Below are positions 17,396 through 26,024 of a stretch of DNA of 64,000 nucleotides, one piece after another. This DNA comes from Alienimonas californiensis (GTDB taxonomy: Bacteria; Planctomycetota; Planctomycetia; Planctomycetales; Planctomycetaceae), in assembly GCF_007743815.1 (NCBI RefSeq), contig NZ_CP036265.1, positions 2,038,323-2,102,322 of the forward strand. The letters are read 5' to 3'. Position 1 is the stretch's first letter. The number at the start of each line of letters is the position of its first letter. Both the position numbers and the translations under genes were made by a program. The notes under the pieces were generated by a model that made no database searches, had not been told where the DNA came from, and was given only the letters and a program-made list of their open reading frames with translations.

Positions 17396-19447
17396 TCAAC
17401 TCGCCTCCTGCCGCAGGCTGGCCATCGCGGTGTAGTCCTCCAGCGTGCTGGTGTCGCCGGTCGTTTCGCGGCCGGCGGCGATGTCGCGGAGCAGGCGTCG
17501 CATGATCTTGCCGCTGCGGGTTTTGGGGAGGGCGGCGGCGAAGCGGATCTGGTCCGGGGTCGCCAGGGCGCCGATCTGGCTGCGGACGTGCTGGATCAGT
17601 TCCTTTTGCAGCGCCTCCGGGTCCTCCGGTTCGCCCTTGGGGGTCACGAAGCAGCAGATGCCCTCGCCCTTCAGCTCGTGCGGGAAGCCGACGACGGCGG
17701 CCTCGGCGACGGCGTCGTGGGAGACGAGGGCGCTTTCCACCTCCATCGTGCTCAGCCGGTGGCCGGAGACGTTAATGACGTCGTCCACCCGGCCCATCAC
17801 CCAGTAATAGCCGTCTTTATCCTTGCGGGCGCCGTCGCCGGCGAAATAGATGCCGGGGAACTTGCCGAAGTAGACCTCTTTAAACCGCTCGTGGTCGCCG
17901 TGCAGCGTGCGGAGCATGTGCGGCCAGGGCTGGGTCATCACCAGCAGGCCGCCCTCGCCGTCGGGCACTTCCTCGCCCTGCTCGTTGACGATCTTCGGCA
18001 CTACCCCGGGCAGGGGGAAGGTGCAGGAGCCCGGTTTGGTGGGCGTCACGCCGGGCAGGGGGGAGATCATGATCCCGCCGGTTTCCGTCTGCCACCAGGT
18101 GTCCACGATCGGGCAGCGACCGCCGCCGATTTTTTCGTGATACCAGACCCAGGCTTCGGGATTAATCGGCTCGCCCACGCTGCCCAGCAGCCGCAGGGAA
18201 CTCAGGTCGTACTGGGCCGGCCACTCGTCGCCCCATTTAATGAAGGCCCGCACCGCGGTCGGGGCGGTGTAGAAGACGTTGACGCGGTGCTTCTCGACCA
18301 GTTCCCAGAACCGCCCCGGGTCCGGCCAGTTGGGGGCGCCCTCGTACATCACGGTGGTCGCCCCGTTGGCGAGGGGGCCGTAGACGATATAGCTGTGCCC
18401 GGTGATCCAGCCGATGTCCGCGGTGCACCAGTAGGTGTCCTCCTCTTTGAGGTCGAACACCCATTTCGTGGTGAGCTGGGCGCCGAGCAGGTAGCCGGCG
18501 GTCCCGTGGCGGACGCCCTTCGGTTTGCCGGTGCTGCCGGAGGTATAGAGGATGAACAGCGGGTGTTCGCTGTCGAGCGGCACGGCGGGGCAGTCGGCGG
18601 AGGCGTCCGCCATCAATTCGTGCCACCAGAGGTCGCGGTCCGGGGCCATCGTGACCTCGCCGCCGGTGCGGCGGACGACGACGCACTTTTTGACGGTGGG
18701 GCTTTTGGCGAGGGCGTCGTCGACGGCGGCCTTGAGGGGGATCTCCTTGCCGCGGCGCCAGCCGCCGTCGGCGGTGACGATGACCTTGGCCCCGGCGTCG
18801 TTGTTGCGGTCGGCGACGGCGTCGGCGCTGAAGCCGCCGAAGATAATGCTGTGCACCGCCCCGATCCGGGCGCAGGCCAGCATCGCGATCGCCAGTTCGG
18901 GGATCATCGGCATATACAGGGTCACGCGGTCGCCCTGCTCCACGCCCAAGCCTCGCAGCACGTTGGCGAACTTGCAGACCTCCCGGTGCAACTGGAGGTA
19001 GGTGAGGGTCCGCACGTCGCCGGGCTCCCCTTCCCAGACGATCGCCGCCTTATTTTTGCGGGGGCCGTCCAGGTGCCGGTCGAGGCACTGCACCGTGGCG
19101 TTCAGTTTGCCGCCGACGAACCACTCCGTGTCCGGCATCTCGCCCCGTTTGACGGCGGCGAAGTCCGTGTCCCAGGTGAGCAGTTCGAGGGCCGTCTCGC
19201 CCCAGAAGCCTTCCGGGTCGTCCTTCGCCCGGTTCCAGAGGGCCTGGTACTCCGCCTCGCTCTTGATGTGAGCCGACTGCGAAAAGGCCTCCGGCGGGGG
19301 GAAGCTGCGGTTCTCGTGGAGGTGCGACTCGATGTTCCCCCCGGCGCCGGCGGCTCCGCCGGCCTGGGCGGCTCCGCCGTCGCGTTCGTCCTGGGGCGGA
19401 TCGAAGTCGGCCTGATCGGACACGGTGGCGGGCTTGGCGTCGGACAT
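17396..19447 (-). CDS. acsA: Acetyl-coenzyme A synthetase
   Basis: Activates acetate to acetyl-CoA via acetyl-AMP in the cytoplasm. The 683-aa length fits the family. Visible ANL-superfamily motifs are the phosphate-binding [11 protein letters not shown] near residue 300, WWQTETGG near 450, the hinge region [13 protein letters not shown] near 570, and the catalytic Lys in [10 protein letters not shown] near 640; this last Lys is the usual target of regulatory acetylation. The N-terminal 40 residues are a low-complexity Ala/Gly/Asp leader. A TATCCT box (minus strand, 19489-19494) may be its -10 element. It is monocistronic, with the orphan membrane gene downstream. Confidence 0.96.
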   Translation of the reverse strand: MSDAKPATVSDQADFDPPQDERDGGAAQAGGAAGAGGNIESHLHENRSFPPPEAFSQSAHIKSEAEYQALWNRAKDDPEGFWGETALELLTWDTDFAAVKRGEMPDTEWFVGGKLNATVQCLDRHLDGPRKNKAAIVWEGEPGDVRTLTYLQLHREVCKFANVLRGLGVEQGDRVTLYMPMIPELAIAMLACARIGAVHSIIFGGFSADAVADRNNDAGAKVIVTADGGWRRGKEIPLKAAVDDALAKSPTVKKCVVVRRTGGEVTMAPDRDLWWHELMADASADCPAVPLDSEHPLFILYTSGSTGKPKGVRHGTAGYLLGAQLTTKWVFDLKEEDTYWCTADIGWITGHSYIVYGPLANGATTVMYEGAPNWPDPGRFWELVEKHRVNVFYTAPTAVRAFIKWGDEWPAQYDLSSLRLLGSVGEPINPEAWVWYHEKIGGGRCPIVDTWWQTETGGIMISPLPGVTPTKPGSCTFPLPGVVPKIVNEQGEEVPDGEGGLLVMTQPWPHMLRTLHGDHERFKEVYFGKFPGIYFAGDGARKDKDGYYWVMGRVDDVINVSGHRLSTMEVESALVSHDAVAEAAVVGFPHELKGEGICCFVTPKGEPEDPEALQKELIQHVRSQIGALATPDQIRFAAALPKTRSGKIMRRLLRDIAAGRETTGDTSTLEDYTAMASLRQEAS

Positions 19448-19571
19448 CGAATCGGGTTTCCAGAACGGTCGGCGGGCGAACGCCGGGGAGGATACCGATC
19501 AGACCCGCGGAGGGGGACCGGGCGCGGGGGGAAGGTGTTGCCCTGAATGGCAACGACCCGTATGCTGCCCA

Positions 19572-19621
19572 TGAAGCGATTTGCGCACCCGCTCGGATGA
19601 CTACCGAGTTGGATCGCTTCA
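19572..19621 (+). promoter_or_regulatory. Nested inverted repeats upstream of the toxin-like/HTH pair
   Basis: TGAAGCGAT (19572-19580) pairs with ATCGCTTCA (19613-19621), enclosing CTCGG (19592-19596) paired with CCGAG (19604-19608). The structure lies 62 bases before the ATG at 19683. A separate 6-bp repeat, GTTGCC/GGCAAC, is at 19537-19554. These are candidate operator sites for the HTH protein encoded two genes downstream, or a structured leader. Confidence 0.35.
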
Positions 19622-19682
19622 CCCCCCCCAGCACGCGAGAGCCGATGATCAATCCCCTCCAAGTCTCGGTAACTACGCGTCC

Positions 19683-19931
19683 ATGCCCTACTACTTCGTC
19701 TTCTGGAACTATGAGCCCGGCGGCAACGTTGAGCACATCGCCGACAACGATCTGACGCAGGACGACGTCGAGTCGGTCCTGTTCGACCCCGACGAACGCG
19801 GCGTCAGCCGTTCGTCAGGGGAGGAGGTCGTGTTCGGCGAGATCGCCGACGGCCGCTACATCATGGTCGTGTTCGAGCGAATCAGCTCGATGGAGTTGAA
19901 CCCGATCACCGCCTACGAGGTCGATCGTTAG
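19683..19931 (+). CDS. Small toxin-like protein paired with an HTH gene
   Basis: An 82-aa protein with a predicted alpha/beta make-up and a pattern reminiscent of BrnT-type ribonuclease toxins: an aromatic start, a DDVESVLFDP helix-turn, an S-G-E/F-G-E central strand and a final RYIMVVFE strand followed by TAYEVDR. BrnT-like proteins cleave RNA and are held in check by a partner. Sequence similarity is my reading only. It is followed after 26 bases by an XRE-type HTH gene, an order seen in many type II toxin-antitoxin loci (toxin first, as in higBA). The ATG at 19683 is chosen because the upstream frame lacks protein character. Confidence 0.6.
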   Translation: MPYYFVFWNYEPGGNVEHIADNDLTQDDVESVLFDPDERGVSRSSGEEVVFGEIADGRYIMVVFERISSMELNPITAYEVDR

Positions 19932-19957
19932 CCCCCCCCCGCCAGAGTCCCCCAGCA

Positions 19958-20386
19958 ATGCCCGCCGCACCCGCCGTCAAGAAGACCGATCCGTCGCATC
20001 CGTGGCGGGTTCGGCACGTTCCCGCCGCGGAAGAACAGGCCCGGGACGAGCGTCTCCGCCAGGTTTACGCCGACGCCAAGCCTGAGGTTCAAGCGGAAGT
20101 CCTCGCCAGACTGCTCCACCGGGCCACCAAGGGCGACGGCGTACGCATCGGCACGACACGGCTGACGCTCAAGGCCCTCCGCGAGGCGCAGGGCGTCTCC
20201 CTCACCGACCTCGCTGCCCAGGCCGGGATGCAGAAGTCGTCGCTCTCCCGTCTGGAGAACGAGGACCGCAATCCCACCGTGAAAACGCTTGAACGGATCG
20301 CCGCCGCGCTCGGCAAACGGTTGGTCGTGCGGATCGAAGACCTGCCGGAGCCTGGCGAGGCGCCGCCGGAGCCGGCTGGCGACTGA
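19958..20386 (+). CDS. XRE-family helix-turn-helix regulator, candidate antitoxin
   Basis: A 142-aa DNA-binding protein. The HTH_3 domain spans about residues 67-122: an LKALREAQGVSLTDLAAQAG helix pair, the recognition helix MQKSSLSRLEN, then NPTVKTLERIAAALG. The N-terminal 60 residues are charged and helical and could contact the toxin-like partner encoded 26 bases upstream. The C-terminus is an acidic Pro/Glu tail. It probably autoregulates the pair through the inverted repeats at 19537-19621. It could instead be a stand-alone regulator of the downstream glycan genes, which begin 39 bases after its stop. Confidence 0.8.
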   Translation: MPAAPAVKKTDPSHPWRVRHVPAAEEQARDERLRQVYADAKPEVQAEVLARLLHRATKGDGVRIGTTRLTLKALREAQGVSLTDLAAQAGMQKSSLSRLENEDRNPTVKTLERIAAALGKRLVVRIEDLPEPGEAPPEPAGD

Positions 20387-20425
20387 CCGTTCGCCGAACG
20401 GGCGGTCCGGCGGCACACTGGGGGC

Positions 20426-21052
20426 GTGACGTCTTCCCCCCCTCCGCCGCCGTTCGACGACGCATCGCCCGCCGAGCCGCCGGGCCGGGTGCAGGATCTT
20501 GGCGGGTATCGGCGGCCGGCGGAGCAGGCGCGGCCGGGGCTGCTCTGGTGGGCGATCTGGTGGCCGGTCGGGGCGCTGGCGCTGGACAGCGCCCTGCTGC
20601 CGATCTCCCGGCTCAAGGCCCCCCTGCTGCGGGCGTTCGGGGCGACGATCGGCAAGGGACTGGTGATGAAGCCGCGCGTCCGGGTGAAGGACCCGCGGAA
20701 CCTCGTGATCGGCGACCACTGCTGGGTCGGGGAGGGGGTCTGGATCGACAACCTCGCCCAGGTCACGCTGGGGAACGACGTCTGCCTGTCGCAGGGGGCG
20801 TACCTGTGCACCGGCGGGCACAACTACGCCCGGGCGAGCTTCGACCTCGTCACGGGACCGATCACGGTCGAAGGGCAGGCGTGGGTCGGGGCGAAGGCGG
20901 TGCTGCTTCCCGGGGTGACGGTCGGCGCCGGGGCGGTGGTGGCGGCGGGGTCGGTGGTGACGAAGGACGTGCCGCCGGGGATGATCGTCGGCGGCAATCC
21001 CGCCCGCGTGCTGCGCCCCCGGCCGACCCGCCCGCCGCGGGGGGCCGCATGA
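20426..21052 (+). CDS. WcaF-like sugar O-acetyltransferase
   Basis: A 208-aa acyltransferase of the left-handed beta-helix (hexapeptide repeat) class, similar to putative colanic acid acetyltransferases such as WcaF. A hydrophobic segment near residues 39-60 is followed by hexapeptide repeats: IGDHCWVGEGVWIDN, VTLGNDVCLSQGAYL, and further repeats to about residue 190. The CTGGHNY motif includes the likely catalytic His. It would transfer acetyl groups from acetyl-CoA to a surface sugar. The start is a GTG at 20426. Its stop overlaps the ATG of the glycosyltransferase gene (ATGA), so the two are translationally coupled. Confidence 0.85.
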   Translation: MTSSPPPPPFDDASPAEPPGRVQDLGGYRRPAEQARPGLLWWAIWWPVGALALDSALLPISRLKAPLLRAFGATIGKGLVMKPRVRVKDPRNLVIGDHCWVGEGVWIDNLAQVTLGNDVCLSQGAYLCTGGHNYARASFDLVTGPITVEGQAWVGAKAVLLPGVTVGAGAVVAAGSVVTKDVPPGMIVGGNPARVLRPRPTRPPRGAA

Positions 21053-22329
21053 GCGTGCGGGCCTCCGCCGCCGAGGACGCCGCGTCGCCGCGGGTGGCGA
21101 TGGTCACGCGGTCGGTCAGCCGGGCCGGCGGGGGGCTGGCGTCGGTCATTCTGGACCTCGCCCGGGCCCTGTCGGCGATCGGCCGGTCGCCGCACGTCCT
21201 CAGCGTGCGGGACGAACATTTCGCAGAGGACGCCGCCGCCGCGGGGCAGATCGAAGGCCGTCCATTGGCCGGGGAGGCGTTCGCCCCGCAGGGCCCGCGG
21301 TTCACCCACGGCGCCTGGGGCTACGCGCCCGGGCTGGACCGTCGGTTGGGGGAACTGAACCCGGACGTGGTGCACTCCCACGGGCTCTGGCACCACAGCT
21401 CGGCGGCGACGGCGGGGTGGGGGCGGAAGAGCGGGCGAAAGTGGGTCGTCTCCCCGCACGGGATGCTCGATCCGTGGGCGGTGCGGCGGAGCCGGGCGAA
21501 GAAACGGGTCGCCTGGTGGCTGGCGGAGCGTTCGCACCTCGCCGGCGCCGGCTGCCTGCACGCCCTCGCCGACGCCGAGGCCGACGCCGCCCGCGCCTAC
21601 GGCGTGCGGGCCCCGATCCTCGTCATCCCCAACGGCGTCTCGCTGGAGGCCCCCCGGCCGGACGCGCCCCCGCCGTGGGGGGAGGGGGAAGAGGTGAGCG
21701 CCGCGGTCGGCGGGCGGCGGGTTCTGCTGTTCCTCGGGCGGCTGCACCCGAAAAAGGGGCTCGATCTGCTGATCGACGCCTGGGCGCACCTGCTGAAGAC
21801 CGAGCCGGCCGCCCGGGACTGGCATGTGGCCGTGCTCGGGTGGGACGACGGCGGCCACGCCGAGGAGTTGAAGGCCCGGGCCGCCGCCGCGGGCCTCTGC
21901 GGCCCGGGCGGACGGCCGACGGCGGGAAAGGGCGCCCTGGGCTTCTACGGCCCGGCGTTCGGCGACCGGAAGGCGGCGGCGCTGGCGGGGGCGAGCGGGT
22001 TCGTGCTGCCCTCCCACAGCGAAGGCATGCCGGTGGCGGTGCTCGAAGCCTGGGCCTACGGCTTGCCGACCGTGCTGACCGACGCCTGCAACCTGCCGGA
22101 GGGCTTCGACCGCGGCGGGGCGTTGCGGGTCGAACCGACCGCCGATTCGCTGCGAACCGGGCTGGCGGAACTGGTGACCGAATCCGACGCCGCCCGCGGC
22201 GCCCGCGGCGCCGCCGCCCGGGCGCTGGCGGAGGCGGAGTTCGCCTGGCCGGTGATCGCCCGCCGGTTCGGCGCCCTCTACGACTGGCTCGCCGGCGGCC
22301 CGGAGCCGGACGGCGTGCGACGGGGGTGA
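21049..22329 (+). CDS. GT4-family glycosyltransferase
   Basis: A 426-aa GT-B fold transferase for surface polysaccharide. The N-terminal domain carries an acceptor-side GGLASVILDLARAL motif and a VVHSHGLWHH segment. The C-terminal donor domain has LLFLGRLHPKKGLDLLI and the E-x7-E type SEGMPVAVLEAWA motif near residue 325-337. The ATG at 21049 overlaps the stop of the WcaF-like gene. The frame is open further upstream, but only as a shadow of that gene. The donor sugar is unknown. The pair is about 19 kb from the main glycan locus. Confidence 0.9.
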   Translation: MSVRASAAEDAASPRVAMVTRSVSRAGGGLASVILDLARALSAIGRSPHVLSVRDEHFAEDAAAAGQIEGRPLAGEAFAPQGPRFTHGAWGYAPGLDRRLGELNPDVVHSHGLWHHSSAATAGWGRKSGRKWVVSPHGMLDPWAVRRSRAKKRVAWWLAERSHLAGAGCLHALADAEADAARAYGVRAPILVIPNGVSLEAPRPDAPPPWGEGEEVSAAVGGRRVLLFLGRLHPKKGLDLLIDAWAHLLKTEPAARDWHVAVLGWDDGGHAEELKARAAAAGLCGPGGRPTAGKGALGFYGPAFGDRKAAALAGASGFVLPSHSEGMPVAVLEAWAYGLPTVLTDACNLPEGFDRGGALRVEPTADSLRTGLAELVTESDAARGARGAAARALAEAEFAWPVIARRFGALYDWLAGGPEPDGVRRG

Positions 22330-22450
22330 AACTCAGGGGGGGGGAGGAGTGATGGGGGAGGGGACGACGCCGGAAACTCTTCCCTCATCCCCCCTCCCTC
22401 ATCCCCCGTCCCGGCTTGCCGGGGACTCGCGGGACTGGGAAGGTGGCGAA

Positions 22451-22894
22451 ATGAGCGCCGCCGATCCCCTCACGTCCGACCCGCTCGCGGTCGCCCCCGC
22501 GTTGGCCTTCTTTACCGTGGCGACGGCGGACGGCTCGCTGGACGCCGCGGAGATCGAGCAGTTCCGCAAGCAGATGAGAGCCTGCGGGGACTGCGGCGAC
22601 CTGTTCGCCGGCGCGCTGGAGCGGCTGTCGGCGAACGCCGACACGCTGGACGCCGTGACCGCCGCGGCCGGCGAAGCCGTGTTGAGCGGCGAAGCCGACG
22701 CCGCGTGGCGGTCGGTGCGGGCGGCGCTGTCCAGGGAGGACGCGGAGGACCGCGCGCGGTTCGTCGCGGACGTGGTCGCGTTCGCCCGGCAGATCGCCGA
22801 GGCCGCCGGCGGTCTGTACGACGTCGGCCCGCGGGTCAGCGAAGCCGAGGACGCCGCCGTCGGCCGCATCGCCGCGGCGCTGGGGGCGAAGTAG
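22451..22894 (+). CDS. TerB-like small acidic protein
   Basis: A 147-aa helical, Ala-rich acidic protein. The start ALAFFTVATADGSLDAAEIEQF resembles the first helices of the TerB/tellurite-resistance fold, where acidic residues bind metal; the ADGSLDAAE loop fits that pattern. The resemblance is moderate and no other ter genes are present. The ATG at 22451 is preceded by GGTGG. The longer upstream frame (from 22349) covers Pro/Ser-rich, non-coding-looking DNA. The gene is followed by half of a dispersed repeat element. Confidence 0.55.
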   Translation: MSAADPLTSDPLAVAPALAFFTVATADGSLDAAEIEQFRKQMRACGDCGDLFAGALERLSANADTLDAVTAAAGEAVLSGEADAAWRSVRAALSREDAEDRARFVADVVAFARQIAEAAGGLYDVGPRVSEAEDAAVGRIAAALGAK

Positions 22895-22925
22895 GCGGGG
22901 CGCCCGGGGCGTCTGCGACTTCATT

Positions 22926-22980
22926 TCTCCCCTCTCCCTTGAGGGAGAGGGGCTGGGGGTGAGGGTGACGCACGGTTCAC
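22926..22980. repeat. Half copy of the dispersed CTCTCCC element
   Basis: Contains the CTCCCTTGAGGGAGAGGGG palindrome, the GGGGGTGAGGGTG run and the CACGGTTCAC word that begin the longer copies at 30825, 33395, 33611 and 61561. The matching second arm is missing. Lies 3' of the TerB-like gene. Confidence 0.75.
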
Positions 22981-23222
22981 ACGCCCCCCCCACCTGCTTC
23001 GCTAACCGTCCGGCCGACGGGCGAGTGAACGGATCGTGATCATGTCCCGGCTCGCGACTGAAGTCCGTTCGGACTGTCGCACGGCATACGAAAACCCTGC
23101 GGGCGGGCGGCGGCGTCGTCGGGGGCGGGGGGCGCCGGCCCCGGCCCCGTTGTGCCGGCTTTGGGGCGACCCGTACCATGCATCGGCCCGTCCGAGACCA
23201 GTTGCCCCCGCCGGAGATCGTC

Positions 23223-24167
23223 GTGACGCCCCTCGCCCCCCAGTTCACCGATCGGCCGAGCCCCCGACGGCTCCGCCGCGCCGCCGCCGCGGGGCTCGCC
23301 CTCGCCGTTGCCCTGCTGGCCGCCGCCCCGGCTGAAGCGGCCAGCCGCACCGAGACCGTCGTCACCCCCGACGGCTGGACGCTGCCGGTGGAGGTCTACA
23401 CCCCCAACGGCGCCGGCGAGGACACCCCCGTCGTCATCCTGCTGCACGGCGAGAAGGGCAACCGCAAGAACTGGCAGTCGCTGGCGGAGTACCTGGAGAA
23501 GATGGGCTACGCGGTGCTCGCCCCGGACCTCCGCAAGCACGGCGAGGCCTCCATGAACGGCCGCACCGAAACCGGCGAGGAAGTTCGCTCCGCCGACTAC
23601 CGCGGCATGCTGCGGTTCGATCTGGAGGCGGTGAAGGCCCTCGCGGTGCAACTCCACCAGAATAAGCAACTGAATATTCGCAAGCTGGGCATCGTCGCGG
23701 CGGAGAACTCCGCCCCCGTGGCCCTGCTGTACACCTACGCCGACTGGCTGAAAAAACCCCTCGTCGACGCCCCGGACCCGGCGTACCGCACCCCCACCGG
23801 GCAGGACGTGCGGGCCGTCGCCCTGCTGTCGCCGGAGGACTCCGTGCCCGGCCTGAACCCCGGCAAGGTGTTGCGGCAGTTGGCGGACGACGGCGCCGAC
23901 ATCGCCTTCCTGATCCTCTACGGCTCCGAGGACCAGCGGGACGGCGGCGCCGCCAAGGACCTGTTCGAGCGCCTCGGCGGGGAGAAGACCCCCCGCGTGG
24001 TGCTGGCCCCGGTGCCCGGCGTGCCGCTGCGGGGCACCTCCCTGCTGCGGCCGCCGCTGGGCGAGAAGCTGTTCCAGGGGCTGGCCCGGCAGGACGGCAA
24101 AGGCTTCCTGGATTTGTACCTGAAGGCCCGCCCCGACCCGTGGCAGGACCGCGCCGGTCGGCGGTGA
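23223..24167 (+). CDS. Exported alpha/beta-hydrolase-fold protein, triad incomplete
   Basis: A 314-aa protein with an Arg-rich n-region and a long hydrophobic signal sequence ending near Ala-Glu-Ala-Ala. The hydrolase fold is clear: VVILLHGEKGNRKNW at the oxyanion position and PDLRKHGEA after strand 4. The nucleophile elbow reads A-E-N-S-A instead of G-x-S-x-G, the acid is likely Asp in YGSEDQRD, and no His follows it anywhere in the C-terminal region. It may therefore be a binding protein or use altered chemistry. The GTG at 23223 has GGAG six bases upstream; an ATG at 23178 is the alternative start (329 aa). Confidence 0.75.
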   Translation: MTPLAPQFTDRPSPRRLRRAAAAGLALAVALLAAAPAEAASRTETVVTPDGWTLPVEVYTPNGAGEDTPVVILLHGEKGNRKNWQSLAEYLEKMGYAVLAPDLRKHGEASMNGRTETGEEVRSADYRGMLRFDLEAVKALAVQLHQNKQLNIRKLGIVAAENSAPVALLYTYADWLKKPLVDAPDPAYRTPTGQDVRAVALLSPEDSVPGLNPGKVLRQLADDGADIAFLILYGSEDQRDGGAAKDLFERLGGEKTPRVVLAPVPGVPLRGTSLLRPPLGEKLFQGLARQDGKGFLDLYLKARPDPWQDRAGRR

Positions 24168-24210
24168 ACCCGGCCGTCGTTCTCTCCCCAGGCCCCCGCC
24201 CGCCCGCCTG

Positions 24211-25128
24211 ATGATCGCCGCCCCGCTGTTGCTCGCCTGCCTGCTGGCCCCGCCGGCCGTTCCCGAAGAGGGGGAACCGCTCGCGGGTCTGGCTCTGGAG
24301 CGGCGAGCCGCGGCGGAACTGGAGGCCGCCCTCGACGCCCCGCTGGCGGCGGCGGTGGATATCCGGCCCGACACCAGCGTCACGAACGCCCTATCCATCC
24401 TGCTGCCCGACCAGACCGTGTTGCCGGACACGCCGGCGCTGGACCTGGAGGGGATCGATCTGCGGGACCTGCCGTTGCCGTACGGGCTGCGGCTCCCCGC
24501 CGGCCGCTTTCCGGTGCGAACGGCGGTGGACGAAGTGTTGCGCCAGGTCAACGACGTCCCGCTGGCCTTCCTGAACGACGGCGGCATCCTTCGCGTCACG
24601 ACGCAGGACGCCGCGGACGAAACGCTGTTCACCCGCGTCTACCCGGTGCGGGACCTGCTGGAGGCGGCCGGGCCGTCGTACGCCTGGGAGCCGCCGATGA
24701 CGGCGCCGCAGGGCTTCGGCGCCGGGCAGGGCGCCGGCCTCGGGCAGTTCTCCCTGCCGCCGGTGGCCAATCAGGTCGGCGCCGGAGCGGAACCGCCGGC
24801 CGCGACGGGGGAGAGCGAACCGCCCTCGCCCCTCGACGTCGCCCTCGCCGCCGAACAGCCGCTGATCGACCTCATTCAAACCCTCACCGGCGGGCTCGAC
24901 CAGGGCGGCGGGTGGGAGGAAATCGACGGCGAGGGCGGGTCGATCGAGACCTTCAACGGCGTGCTGACGATCCGGCAAACGCAAGCCGTGCACCGGCAGA
25001 TCGAGACCCTGCTGGCCGACCTCCGCGTCGCCTTCCAACAGCAGCCGTGGACTTTCCCGACGGACCTGCCGCAGGCGGAGCCGCCCCCCACGGCGCCGAA
25101 CGCAAGCGCTGAGGAGCCGACCGAATGA
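24211..25128 (+). CDS. Exported secretin-domain-like protein, paralogue 1 of 3
   Basis: A 305-aa protein with a short signal peptide. Two segments stand out: an N-terminal module of about residues 55-150 (LDLEGIDLRDLPL, then a DEVLRQV helix and LAFLNDGGILRVTTQD strands), which resembles the N-domains of secretins and TonB-type receptors, and a second module of about 215-280 (LIDLIQTLTGG, GWEEIDGEGG, a final RQIETLLADLR helix). Such proteins are common in planctomycetes and of unknown function. It overlaps the next gene by four bases (ATGA), and that gene is clearly a paralogue, so a tandem duplication is likely. Confidence 0.75.
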   Translation: MIAAPLLLACLLAPPAVPEEGEPLAGLALERRAAAELEAALDAPLAAAVDIRPDTSVTNALSILLPDQTVLPDTPALDLEGIDLRDLPLPYGLRLPAGRFPVRTAVDEVLRQVNDVPLAFLNDGGILRVTTQDAADETLFTRVYPVRDLLEAAGPSYAWEPPMTAPQGFGAGQGAGLGQFSLPPVANQVGAGAEPPAATGESEPPSPLDVALAAEQPLIDLIQTLTGGLDQGGGWEEIDGEGGSIETFNGVLTIRQTQAVHRQIETLLADLRVAFQQQPWTFPTDLPQAEPPPTAPNASAEEPTE

Positions 25129-26024
25129 CCGCCGCCCTGCTGCTGCTCGCCTGCCTGTGCGTTCCGCAGGACGCCCCGCCGGAGCCCGAGGCGCCCGCCG
25201 CCGGGCTCCGCGATCGGGCCGTCGCCGAACTGGAGGCGGCGCTGGACGCCCCGCTGGCCGAGGAGAACGGCCTCCAAGACCTCCGACCCGGCGACACCCT
25301 CGCCGAGGCGGTTGAGAATCTGCTGCCCGGTCACGTCGTGCGGCCGGACACGCCGCGGCTGGATTTGGAGGGGATCGACCTGCGGGACCTGCCGCTGGAG
25401 AACCCGCCCCGCCTGCCCGCTGGCCGTTTCTCGGTGCGGACGGCGTTCGAGGAGCTACTGGAGAGCGTGACCGATGTGCCGCTGACCCTCATCAACGACG
25501 GCGGCATTCTCAAAATCACCACGCAGGACTACGCCGAGGAACGCCTGCTGACCCGCACCTATGCCGTCCGCGACCTGCTGGAGGCCGCCGGACCCAGCGC
25601 CGCGGCCCGCCGGCTGCCGAACTTCAACGACCCGCGCCTGCGGCCGGGCGGGAACTGCTTCGGTCCGCCGTACGACCCGGTCGCGGAGGCGACGGACGTC
25701 GCCGATGTCTGGCGGGCGGATGACGGGAACCCGCCCGCTACCCCGTTGGAAACAGCATTGATTGCGGAGCAACCGCTGATCGACCTGATCTTCGCCACCA
25801 CCGGCGGCCTCCGAGAGGGCGGCGGGTGGGAGGAGATCGACGGCGAGGGCGGGTCGCTGGAGTTCTTCAACGGCTTGCTGACCGTGCGGCAGACCGAGCC
25901 GGTGCACCGGCAGATCGCCCACCTGCTGGCCGACCTGCGGGCCGCGGACGCCGCCCAGCCGTGGACCGTCCCGCTGACCCTGCCCGACCCCGGCGCCGCC
26001 CCCGCCCAGGAGCCGAACGAATGA
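25125..26024 (+). CDS. Exported secretin-domain-like protein, paralogue 2 of 3
   Basis: A 299-aa close relative of the preceding gene product, sharing the GIDLRDLPL, LPAGRFSVRTA, INDGGILKITTQD and GGGWEEIDGEGGS segments. Signal peptide at residues 1-12 or so. The variable region between the two conserved modules (about residues 155-205) has unrelated sequence, including a Cys in GGNCFGPPYDP. It is coupled to its neighbours on both sides by ATGA overlaps, so the three paralogues and the GNAT gene are probably translated from one message. The function is unknown. Confidence 0.75.
   Translation: MTAALLLLACLCVPQDAPPEPEAPAAGLRDRAVAELEAALDAPLAEENGLQDLRPGDTLAEAVENLLPGHVVRPDTPRLDLEGIDLRDLPLENPPRLPAGRFSVRTAFEELLESVTDVPLTLINDGGILKITTQDYAEERLLTRTYAVRDLLEAAGPSAAARRLPNFNDPRLRPGGNCFGPPYDPVAEATDVADVWRADDGNPPATPLETALIAEQPLIDLIFATTGGLREGGGWEEIDGEGGSLEFFNGLLTVRQTEPVHRQIAHLLADLRAADAAQPWTVPLTLPDPGAAPAQEPNE

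Noticed and set aside
16898-19546. An 882-codon plus-strand frame opposite acsA
   Set aside because: Antisense shadow of acsA, which has every expected motif. The composition is Gly/Val/His-biased without a recognisable fold.
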